Positions 1 to 5,851 of a stretch of 6,280 nt of DNA are shown piece after piece. The DNA is from Clostridia bacterium (GTDB lineage: Bacteria; Bacillota; Clostridia; TANB77; CAG-508): NCBI GenBank assembly GCA_022791735.1, contig JAAVZQ010000036.1, positions 1 through 6,280 of the forward strand, given 5' to 3'. The position numbers and the translations under genes were made by a program. Under the pieces are notes generated by a model. The model was given only the letters and a program-made list of their open reading frames with translations, did not search any database and had not been told where the DNA came from. Positions within the stretch are counted from its first letter, which is position 1; each line of letters opens with the position of its first letter.

Positions 1-3000
1 AACTTATTCTTATCAAACTGACATATTGCCTTAAACTTACAATACTCACAAGGCGTTTTACTATCTTTGTAATATGGTTTTATATCTATTTTTCCACTAA
101 ATATCTCCTTCGAAATATTTTTAACTACCTTTATAATATATTTTTGAAGTGCCTTAAACTGCTCCTTGGTTGCAACACTAGAACCTTTTTTTGATATATT
201 ACCGCTCCTTTGTAATGCCTGCTGGAATAATGTTTGATGTTCCTACTTCTAGCGATTTATCCATCATTTTTATTAGCTTTACATCTGCAGCTACTAGTCC
301 TTTCATTTTAAAGTTCTTTCTTATTTCATCCTCAATTTCTTCCTTTGTTTTCCTCTTATCTAGCTTTTCTTCAATTAAATTAAAATATAGTACTGCTGCT
401 GGCTCTAAGTCCTCGATTTTACATACTGCATCTAGATAAGTCAAAAGCTGTAATTGCAAGCCATAAACTACATTATCTAAATTAATGTCATAATTAGAAG
501 ATTTATAGTCTATTATTCTCAAATACCTACCCTCTTCATCTTTTGCAATATCAATTCTATCAATCTTACCGAATGATTTCTACTTTTTTTCCATTATCTA
601 AAGCTATCTCTATTGGTGGATATTTTGAGTTTTCTCCAAATTCCACCTCATGTCCAAATACTTCAAAATCGCTTTCTGTTATTGATAGTATTATATATTT
701 CATGGCCTTTAGCACAAGCTTTTTAAGTCTAAGTGTCTGATTTACGAATTTAGCGGAACTCACAAATATATAGTTTTCTGGAAGTTTAAGTTTTTCTTCT
801 ATTATTTTATCTATAATCTCTTTTTCTTCTTCTTCACTTATTTTATTCAAATCTAATCCGTCTTAACTCTATTTCTTCAAAAAAGCTATCAATTACATCA
901 TGCATAAATGTACCAATATCTAATCTTTCTAATTTAAATCCTTGTTTATCCTTTAATTTTAAACCGTATTGTAAATAAAAAGAAAATGGACATTTCTGAT
1001 AACTCTCTAATTTAGAAACACTAGTTTTTAATGTGTTTCCATATAATTTTTGTATATTCTCTTTATTGATATTTTCTGGTGTATTTGAAAAATCTAACCC
1101 TTTTACTGCATTTTTTAGCCTCTCTCTCCATTTTTCATCTTCCTCAAATATCTTATATACCTCAAACCATATTTCATCTATTTTGTTACCATCTTTAAAA
1201 TCTCTAATGTTTAATAAAAGTTCATCAAATATAGCTTCTTTGCTTGTAATCTCTGTTTTTTTAGTTACTACATCACTTTCTTCTATTAGCTTTGGGAAAA
1301 TCTTTTTTATCTTAAGTAATAATATAGATGGTTTTTGTGCATCTCCGATTGCTTCCCGATGAAAGATAAGACATATACAGCTTTTCTTCACTTGTTGTAA
1401 ACGCTTTGTATATATTAAAATTATCATTGTATAATGCCTCTAATGTTGTCTTTGCGAGTTCTACTTCCATATCTTTTAGCTTTTCTCTATCGCTATCTGA
1501 CAAAAATCCCTCTACATTATTTACACTTGGGAAACTACCATCATTTAGCCCTATTATGAATATTACTTTAACTGTATGACTTCTTGACCTATCTACATCT
1601 CCGACCGTAACTTCATCAAACCCTGCTGGGATTTTCCCAAGTCCATTTTCTGAAAATGAAATTTTTAAAAATGATGTATACTTTTCAAAACTTAAGTTTT
1701 CATCTCCAAATACCTTTACCATCTCATCTAGAATTTTTATAACCGTATTAAAACTTGCCTCATATTCACTCGCAAGGTCTGCATCAAATTCTCTTACAAT
1801 ATTTGCTTTTTCTTTTAGTTTTTTGTCTACTTCATTTTGGATTAGAAATTCATATATTGCTTTACTTAAGTTTTTACAAGTTGTATTTTTATAGCATTTG
1901 TTTCTAAGCTCTAAAAGTGGTGCTACAACCTTTCTTCGTATATTATTTAAATACTCTAGTCTTTCTTCACTTTCTCCATATTTCCAATCTTCTTTATACC
2001 ATTTTGAGTATTTTATTTCCCATCTTCTTGCATATTTTTCTATCTCATATATCTCTTTTTCTGTGATATCACAAAACTTAGTTTTAATATATGCTATAAC
2101 GCTCTCATATGACCAATTCTTAGAAAATACTTCTAAAAGGCTAATTATATATTTGATTAAAATATTTTGTCCTAAATCCTTTTTTTCGTCGATATAGACA
2201 GGTATATTATATTTAGAAAATATTGCTTTTATTAATCCTGAATATGTATCAATATTTTTGGTTATTATCCCTATTTCATTATATCTATAACCATTGTCTC
2301 TAACATTTTCTACAATTTTGCTTGCAACATATTCTATCTCTGTATAAGGATTTGCTGCTAAAAACAGTGATATATCACTGTTTTGCTTTGTATATTTTGT
2401 ACTAATATTGGCATAAATATTTTGTTCTAAATGGATTAATTCTTTAGATTTAAACCTGTAATTCTTACCCAAGTTTATTGGTTCTGAAACTTCTATATTG
2501 TTGTTTTCTGCAATTTTTATAAGCCTTTCACATGTTACTTTATTGCTATAAAAAATATCAGTATCCTCGTTCGAGTTTCGACTATCTAGATTATCTGCAC
2601 ATATTGTTACATATATATCCTGAGTACACTTCATAAGTTCTTCTATTACACTATATTCTTGAGGTGTAAAACCGTACAAATTCATCTATAAAAATTATTG
2701 CATTATCAAAAATATTTGTATTTTTTAAATTATCTGCAAGATATGTTAAACAATCATTCTCATCTAAAAACTTTTCTTTTATTGAATTTTGAAATTTATC
2801 ATATACAAGATAAATATCTTCTAATTTTGCTTTCAAGTATTCATCTTCTATGTTATTTGTTAGATTTGAAAGCCTATCTACTGTGATATTATGTTTTTTA
2901 AATTCTGTTATACTTTTAGATACTGTCTCCACATTTTGCAGATTTTTTCCTAAGAATTTAAGTTCCTTTTTAGAGTTGTCCAAAATATCATATATAAGCA

Positions 3001-3268
3001 TCGATTTGCCAAAGTCTTCAATGTTTTTTAGATTATTGCCTGTTTCTTTTATAACTCTATATGCCATACGAGAAAATGTAAGCACCTCTGCGTTTATAGC
3101 TGCTCCTCCCTCTATTTCGTTAAGCAATTTCTTTTCAGCTGTAAACGAGAACTGCTCTGGTGTTATAACGTATATTTTTTGTGAATTCCCTATTATTTCT
3201 CTGATTTTTTTAAATATGTATGTGCTTTTACCGCTTCCTGCCTTCCCATAAATTATATTAAGTCCCAT
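1..3268 (-). CDS. addB: AddB helicase-nuclease subunit, needs five +1 shifts, all at CGG; 3' end outside window
   Basis: AddB pairs with AddA to process double-strand breaks and deliver ends to RecA. The start is the ATG at 3268 (MGLNIIYGKAGSGKST) with AGGA 9 bases upstream; the ATG at 3286 lacks a site. Read through with a one-base skip at each in-frame CGG (2674, 1347, 860, 571, 204), it is a single protein of at least 1087 residues; the family is about 1150, so only the tail is missing. Motifs in order: Walker A GKAGSGKS (8-15); IFIDEFVGFTPQE around residue 195; Fe-S cysteine C759 (YQKCPF); H789 in GTFMHDVID; D902 in GKIDRID; catalytic D919 and K921 in RIIDYKSS; GLQLQLLTY (935-943); and Fe-S cysteines C1072, C1075, C1081 (CX2CX5C). 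The residue pattern for an active nuclease is intact, which argues against a pseudogene. CGA (2580, 1938) and CGT (3070) are read as ordinary arginine. addA would be expected beyond the left edge. Confidence 0.93.
201..204 (-). other. Recoding site 6: in-frame CGGT in addB, +1 shift to Gly1021
   Basis: AAG GAG CGG TAA becomes AAG GAG GGT AAT ATA, joining PAGITKE to GNISKKGSSV and then the C-terminal cysteine cluster. The stop follows CGG directly in the unshifted frame. AAGGAG immediately upstream resembles a Shine-Dalgarno sequence, but none of the other five sites has one, so it is probably coincidental. Confidence 0.87.
568..571 (-). other. Recoding site 5: in-frame CGGT in addB, +1 shift to Gly899
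   Basis: GAA ATC ATT CGG TAA becomes GAA ATC ATT GGT AAG ATT GAT AGA, giving VEIIGKIDRIDIA, the nuclease-domain motif whose glycine and aspartate are near-invariant. The stop follows CGG directly in the unshifted frame, so the shift must occur exactly here or upstream. Confidence 0.9.
857..860 (-). other. Recoding site 4: in-frame CGGA in addB, +1 shift to Gly803
   Basis: TTA AGA CGG ATT AGA becomes TTA AGA GGA TTA GAT, joining FFEEIELR to GLDLNKISEEEEKEI. Homologues commonly have a glycine in this helix-to-helix turn. Unshifted reading meets TAA after five codons counting CGG. The overlap of the two open frames would also allow a shift a few bases later, so the exact base is less certain here. 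Confidence 0.75.
1344..1347 (-). other. Recoding site 3: in-frame CGGA in addB, +1 shift to Gly641
   Basis: AGC AAT CGG AGA TGC becomes AGC AAT GGA GAT GCA, joining LYMSYLSSGSN to GDAQKPSIL. This matches the family pattern LYLSYPLSDSEGK.LRPS in length and in the position of the glycine. Unshifted reading runs 11 codons counting CGG before TAA. A nearby second CGG (1358-1356) is out of frame and causes no shift. Confidence 0.84.
2671..2674 (-). other. Recoding site 2: in-frame CGGT in addB, +1 shift to Gly199
   Basis: GAA TTT GTA CGG TTT TAC becomes GAA TTT GTA GGT TTT ACA when the C is skipped, giving IDEFVGFTPQE, the conserved AddB motif with glycine before FTPQ. Unshifted reading ends at TAG after seven codons counting CGG, leaving only about 205 residues of AddB. 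Confidence 0.87.
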
Positions 3269-3298
3269 TACATTAGTTCCTTTCACCTATATTGCCAT

Positions 3299-3332
3299 AA
3301 TTCACAACTAAGAATACTTAAAGCTGTGAATT
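3299..3332 (-). repeat. Inverted repeat between ogg and addB
   Basis: AATTCACAACT (3299-3309) and AGCTGTGAATT (3322-3332) form an 11-bp stem with one G-U pair on the minus-strand RNA and a 12-base loop. No U-tract follows, so it is not a standard terminator. It lies 31 bases upstream of the addB ATG and could be an mRNA-processing or stability hairpin or an operator. Its function is unknown. Confidence 0.5.
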
Positions 3333-3343
3333 CTATATTGGTA

Positions 3344-4208
3344 TTAGCTACTCCTTCTTTTATAAAACAAATATTGCTGTGCAAGTCCTGCTAACTCCTT
3401 GTACTTTTCCTTGGCTAAATTTTGCAAAAGCTCTTTTGAAACTTTATTCTCATCTTCTTCCTTAATATATAGTTCATTCATAACTCTTCTAACCCATACA
3501 TCTACTGGAAACACATTGAATTTTTTTAACGAAAATAACATTATACAATCTGCAACTTTTCCTCCAACTCCTGAAAGGCTCATGAGCTTCTCCCTTAGCA
3601 CCTCTGTATCTTGCTCATTTTCTAGTTCTTCTAGAGTTATCTTTTTATCTAAGAACATTTTAGTTGTTTCATATATTCTTTTATCACGAAAACCTAGTCC
3701 TAATGCTCTTAAATCTTCTACACTCGCTTCACCTAAATGCTCCATATCTGGAAAAGTGTAATATTCTTTTCCTCTAAACTGGATTTTATTGCCATATTTT
3801 TTTGAAATCCTATCTATTATTCCTTTAATTCTTGGAATATTGTTATTTGCAGAAATAATAAAGGATATTATTGTTTCCCAAAGGTCTTGTTTTAATATCC
3901 TTATACCTTCTCCATATTTTACACTTTCCTTTAGGTGTTCATCTATTTTTGCAAGTTTCTTTTTTATTTCTTCATAATCTGTACCAAGGTCAAAATACTC
4001 GTAGCACTCACTTTCTATATCCTCTTCACAAATTCCTTCAAAAATTATATCATTTTCCTGTCTTTTTACATTTAGTACATTATTTTTGAATATTCCTGTG
4101 TAGCTTCCGATCTTCTTCTTCGTTCCATCTAAAGCATTGCCCACAGTCAAATACATCTTTTGGTGTGAATGAATTACAATTTTTTAATACATATCTTTGT
4201 TCCTTCAT
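3344..4208 (-). CDS. ogg: 8-oxoguanine DNA glycosylase (OGG1/AlhA-like), needs one +1 shift at CGG
   Basis: Removes 8-oxoguanine from DNA and may nick the abasic site. The ATG at 4208 has AGAGGAA 5-6 bases upstream. The first frame gives 33 residues with the family signature DCGQCFRW (21-28), then reaches CGG at 4109 and would stop nine codons later (TAA). Skipping the C gives GGA (G34) followed by SYTGIFKNNVLNV and an open frame to the end, 287 residues in total, normal for bacterial OGG. The downstream part has SANNNIPRI, the helix-hairpin-helix LSGVGGKVADC with catalytic lysine K217, and FPVDVWVRR with catalytic D236. Both halves are needed for a complete enzyme, so the gene looks functional if the shift is efficient. 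A normal arginine CGT occurs at 3688-3686. addB follows after 75 bases. The gene has no obvious own promoter and may depend on readthrough of the hpf terminator. Confidence 0.9.
4106..4109 (-). other. Recoding site 1: in-frame CGGA in ogg, +1 shift to Gly34
   Basis: The codons read GAA GAA GAT CGG AAG in the incoming frame. Dropping the C gives GAT GGA AGC TAC, which joins WNEEED to GSYTGIF. The unshifted frame stops at TAA after nine codons counting CGG. The preceding codon GAT would have to re-pair with ATC if the P-site tRNA slipped. There is no homopolymer at the site. Confidence 0.82.
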
Positions 4209-4223
4209 TTTGCTTCCTCTTTT

Positions 4224-4249
4224 CAAAAATGGGCGTGCTTTGCACGCCC
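4224..4249 (-). terminator. Rho-independent terminator after hpf
   Basis: On the minus strand GGGCGTGC-AAA-GCACGCCC (4249-4231) forms a perfect 8-bp GC-rich stem with a 3-base loop, followed by ATTTTTG (4230-4224). It lies 18 bases after the hpf stop. It ends only 3 bases before the ogg ribosome site, leaving no room for a separate ogg promoter downstream of it. Confidence 0.9.
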
Positions 4250-4267
4250 TGTATAATCCCTGTTTCC

Positions 4268-4804
4268 TTAGTTTGCTGGTTCAACTAATCCAAAGTTTTT
4301 ACCATCTTTTAATCTAAAAATAACGTTTACTTTTCCTGTGTCAACATTGATAAATGTTAAGAAGTTACTTCCTCTCATTTCTTCTAATTTTAGTTTTGCA
4401 TCTTCTGGTGCAATTGGCTTTATATCATAGTACATAGTTTTTAAGATTTCATCTTCAACTTCTTTTTCTTCATTTATTACTAATGTTGTTTCTTTTATTT
4501 TTATAGATTCCTCTTTGTTTATTTTTTCTCTTTTTGTTTTTGCTTTTCTAATTTGCCCTTCTAATATGTCTATGTCTTTATCAATTGAAGCATATAAGTC
4601 GCTGTGTTCTGTTACTGCTCTATACGTATTTGCTTTTGTAATTACATGCATTTCTGCGATTTGTACATTTTTTTCTGTCCTAATTGTAACATTTACATCA
4701 AAATCATCTTCAAAATACTTTTGTATTCTTTCTAATTTTTTCTCTACATAGTCTTTTATAGCATCTGTCGCTTTTAACTCTTTTCCTGTTATTTTAATAT
4801 TCAT
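4268..4804 (-). CDS. hpf: Ribosome hibernation promoting factor, long form
   Basis: The 178-residue protein is a long-form HPF (YfiA/S30AE family). It binds the 30S decoding region in stationary phase and dimerises 70S ribosomes into inactive 100S particles. The N-terminal S30AE domain (about residues 1-98) opens with MNIKITGKELKATDAIKDYVEKKL and includes EMHVITKANTYRA and EHSDLYASIDKDIDILEGQI. A charged linker follows. The C-terminal dimerisation domain (about 125-178) runs YYDIKPIAPEDAKLKLEEMRG...F.NVDTGKVNVIFRLKDG..GLVEP, the pattern seen in Bacillota long HPFs. I chose the ATG at 4804 because GGAGAG lies 6 bases upstream and the promoter at 4841-4869 excludes the ATG at 4849. It is monocistronic in appearance, with its own promoter and a strong terminator. 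No in-frame CGG occurs; the CGG at 4815-4817 is in the leader. Confidence 0.96.
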   Translation of the reverse strand: MNIKITGKELKATDAIKDYVEKKLERIQKYFEDDFDVNVTIRTEKNVQIAEMHVITKANTYRAVTEHSDLYASIDKDIDILEGQIRKAKTKREKINKEESIKIKETTLVINEEKEVEDEILKTMYYDIKPIAPEDAKLKLEEMRGSNFLTFINVDTGKVNVIFRLKDGKNFGLVEPAN

Positions 4805-4840
4805 AACTATCTCTCCGTTTCTTTTCATCTTTATGACCTT

Positions 4841-4869
4841 ATTATACATTAATTGGAATTATAAATCAA
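4841..4869 (-). promoter_or_regulatory. Sigma-A-type promoter of hpf
   Basis: On the minus strand a -35 TTGATT (4869-4864), a 17-base spacer and a perfect -10 TATAAT (4846-4841) predict a transcript start near 4834, about 30 bases upstream of the hpf ATG at 4804. This promoter sits directly behind the end of the antitoxin-like gene. It rules out the upstream in-frame ATG at 4849 as the hpf start, because that codon precedes the transcript start. Confidence 0.8.
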
Positions 4870-4879
4870 GACATTTTTT

Positions 4880-5071
4880 CTATATGCTTTTAGTATAATT
4901 TAAACTCTTTAATAACTTTTTCTCTTTTTTTAATCTTTTAGTTTCTTCTTTCTTTATTCTTGCTTCAATTTTTACTCTTTCCTTTTTGAGTTCACACTCT
5001 AGCTTCTCATCTTCCTCTGGTGTAAAATGAAGTGTTTTTTCAAATTCTTCCCAAGTTTCAAACTTACTCAT
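4880..5071 (-). CDS. Short antitoxin-like protein lacking the usual HTH domain
   Basis: The gene starts with ATG inside the end of the toxin gene (8-base overlap), behind a perfect AGGAGG (5087-5082) spaced 10 bases. It encodes only 63 residues. The N-terminus (SKFETWEEFEKTL.FTPEE..KLE.E, then KIEAR) resembles the leader helices of HigA-type antitoxins that pair with Gp49-like toxins. Those proteins normally continue into a Cro/C1-type helix-turn-helix and reach about 100 residues. Here the chain after residue 38 becomes a lysine-rich run (KKEETKRLKKEKKLLK) and stops. Neither other frame downstream restores an HTH. Either the DNA-binding domain was lost, leaving toxin-neutralising helices only, or this is a distinct short antitoxin. 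Role inferred from position and N-terminal similarity. Confidence 0.65.
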   Translation of the reverse strand: MSKFETWEEFEKTLHFTPEEDEKLECELKKERVKIEARIKKEETKRLKKEKKLLKSLNYTKSI

Positions 5072-5423
5072 ACTTCTCTTTCCTCCTATAATCTTCTAAT
5101 AATCTTTTTGCCCTTTCTATTTCATATCTTGGAGTTTTTTGTGTTTTCTTTACAAAATGACTTAATATTATAAATTTACTTCCACTATAATATGCAAATA
5201 TAAATCTATCCTTTAATGGTCTTAATTCCCATATGTTACTATCACTCTTTTTTATATATGGTTCGTTTAATGTCAATCCATATATTTCAAGTAATTGCAT
5301 ATATTTTCTTATTTTATTCACTTTTATTCTATCATTTTTGCTATCGCTCTCTTCTAAGCCTTTAATATAGCTTTTTATTTCACTATATCCATTTTTATCT
5401 TCATATAATTCAATTCTGTACAT
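5064..5423 (-). CDS. RelE/HigB-like toxin (phage-derived Gp49-like family)
   Basis: This 119-residue protein matches the Gp49-like/HigB type of RelE-superfamily mRNA interferase. The core is GLTLNEPYIKKSDSNIWELRP (about residues 49-69), then FIFAYYSGSKFIILSHF and FVKKTQKTP (90-98), ending in a helix EIERAKRLLEDY. R68 in WELRP and the lysines of KKTQKTP are at the positions expected for the basic active site. Such toxins cleave mRNA on the ribosome and are held inactive by an antitoxin encoded just downstream. The ATG at 5423 has AAGGAG 7 bases upstream. The toxin-first order and the 8-base overlap with the next gene are typical of HigBA-type modules. Its last codons (AGG AGG AAA) double as the ribosome site of the downstream gene. 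There are no in-frame CGG codons. Family assignment is good; activity is inferred. Confidence 0.85.
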   Translation of the reverse strand: MYRIELYEDKNGYSEIKSYIKGLEESDSKNDRIKVNKIRKYMQLLEIYGLTLNEPYIKKSDSNIWELRPLKDRFIFAYYSGSKFIILSHFVKKTQKTPRYEIERAKRLLEDYRRKEKYE

Positions 5424-5438
5424 TTAATTGCTCCTTAT

Positions 5439-5467
5439 ATTATATCCTAAATAGCATAAAATTTCAA
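5439..5467 (-). promoter_or_regulatory. Sigma-A-type promoter of the toxin gene
   Basis: On the minus strand a -35 TTGAAA (5467-5462) is followed by exactly 17 bases and a perfect -10 TATAAT (5444-5439). The expected start of transcription, about 7 bases downstream near 5432, falls inside the AAGGAG ribosome site (5436-5431) of the toxin gene. The transcript would therefore have almost no leader and may carry only part of its Shine-Dalgarno sequence. The promoter separates the toxin pair from yraN. Confidence 0.7.
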
Positions 5468-5485
5468 CATTTTCTATTTCTTTTT

Positions 5486-5851
5486 TCAAGCCCACACTGC
5501 TTGTTTTATATGATTTATTTTCACTTTTTTACCAAACAAATACACTTCCATCACATCAATTCTTATATTTACACCTTCCTGCCTTGTTTTGTACAAATAG
5601 TATTTTGCTGCATTTACTATATGCTTTTGCTTCCTTTGGTTTACCGCTTCTTTTGCCTCTCCAAATTTTATACTACTTCGCGTTTTTACTTCGATAAATA
5701 CAAGTTCATCTCTATCTTGTGCAATTACATCTATCTCTCCTTGTGTGCATCTAAAATTATTGCATATTATTTTATAGCCCAAGCTTTCTAAATATTTGCT
5801 CGCAAGTTCTTCTCCTGTTCTTCCTTCTATTTGTTTTAAACACATTTTCAT
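5486..5851 (-). CDS. yraN: YraN/UPF0102 family putative endonuclease
   Basis: This 121-residue protein fits the usual UPF0102 length of about 115-130. The N-terminal GRTGEELASKYLESLGYKI and the central GEIDVIAQD...LVFIEVKTRSS are the family hallmark. E39, D41, E54 and K56 form a PD-(D/E)XK-like nuclease arrangement. The family resembles Holliday-junction resolvases, but its cellular role is poorly defined, so nuclease activity is inferred from the fold. The gene starts immediately after the dprA stop. The first ATG (5851) lies only 3 bases after the GAGAGG ribosome site, whereas the ATG two codons later (5845) has a better 9-base spacing; the true start may be 5845, a difference of two residues. 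Arg in TRSS is encoded by CGA, which shows normal reading of that codon. There are no in-frame CGG codons. The dprA-yraN pairing is common in clostridia. Confidence 0.92.
   Translation of the reverse strand: MKMCLKQIEGRTGEELASKYLESLGYKIICNNFRCTQGEIDVIAQDRDELVFIEVKTRSSIKFGEAKEAVNQRKQKHIVNAAKYYLYKTRQEGVNIRIDVMEVYLFGKKVKINHIKQAVWA

Noticed and set aside
964..966. CGG at 964-966 and others at 1601-1607, 1743, 3231, 5644, 6258
   Set aside because: They straddle codons (e.g. TAC GGT, ACG GTC, AGC GGT) and the proteins continue normally, so they are negative controls rather than sites.
1355..1360. Alternative placement of the third shift at an extra T or C near the other CGG (1358-1356)
   Set aside because: That CGG is not in the incoming frame, and the resulting joint lacks the conserved glycine; placing it at 1347 restores the length and G of the family motif.
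1..3268. addB as a decayed pseudogene
   Set aside because: All five shifts have the same sign and the same CGG codon, there are no in-frame stops within segments, and every catalytic and Fe-S residue is kept.
3299..3332. Terminator between ogg and addB
   Set aside because: The inverted repeat is AT-rich and has no U-tract on either strand.
201..4109. Simple reassignment of CGG to tryptophan, glutamine or another amino acid
   Set aside because: A sense reading of CGG leaves the frame unchanged and runs into a stop within 0 to 10 further codons at all six sites.
201..4109. Homopolymer sequencing errors
   Set aside because: None of the six extra C bases is in or next to a C run, and long A/T runs elsewhere in the genes cause no shifts. 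A systematic artefact specific to C before GG cannot be fully excluded without reads.
4805..4849. Upstream start for hpf at 4849
   Set aside because: It lies within or before the promoter -10 and adds residues not found in the family; 4804 has the ribosome site.
191..5791. Plus-strand open frames of 60-130 codons across the window
   Set aside because: They are antisense shadows of AT-rich minus-strand genes, hydrophobic by composition, without ribosome sites or family signatures.
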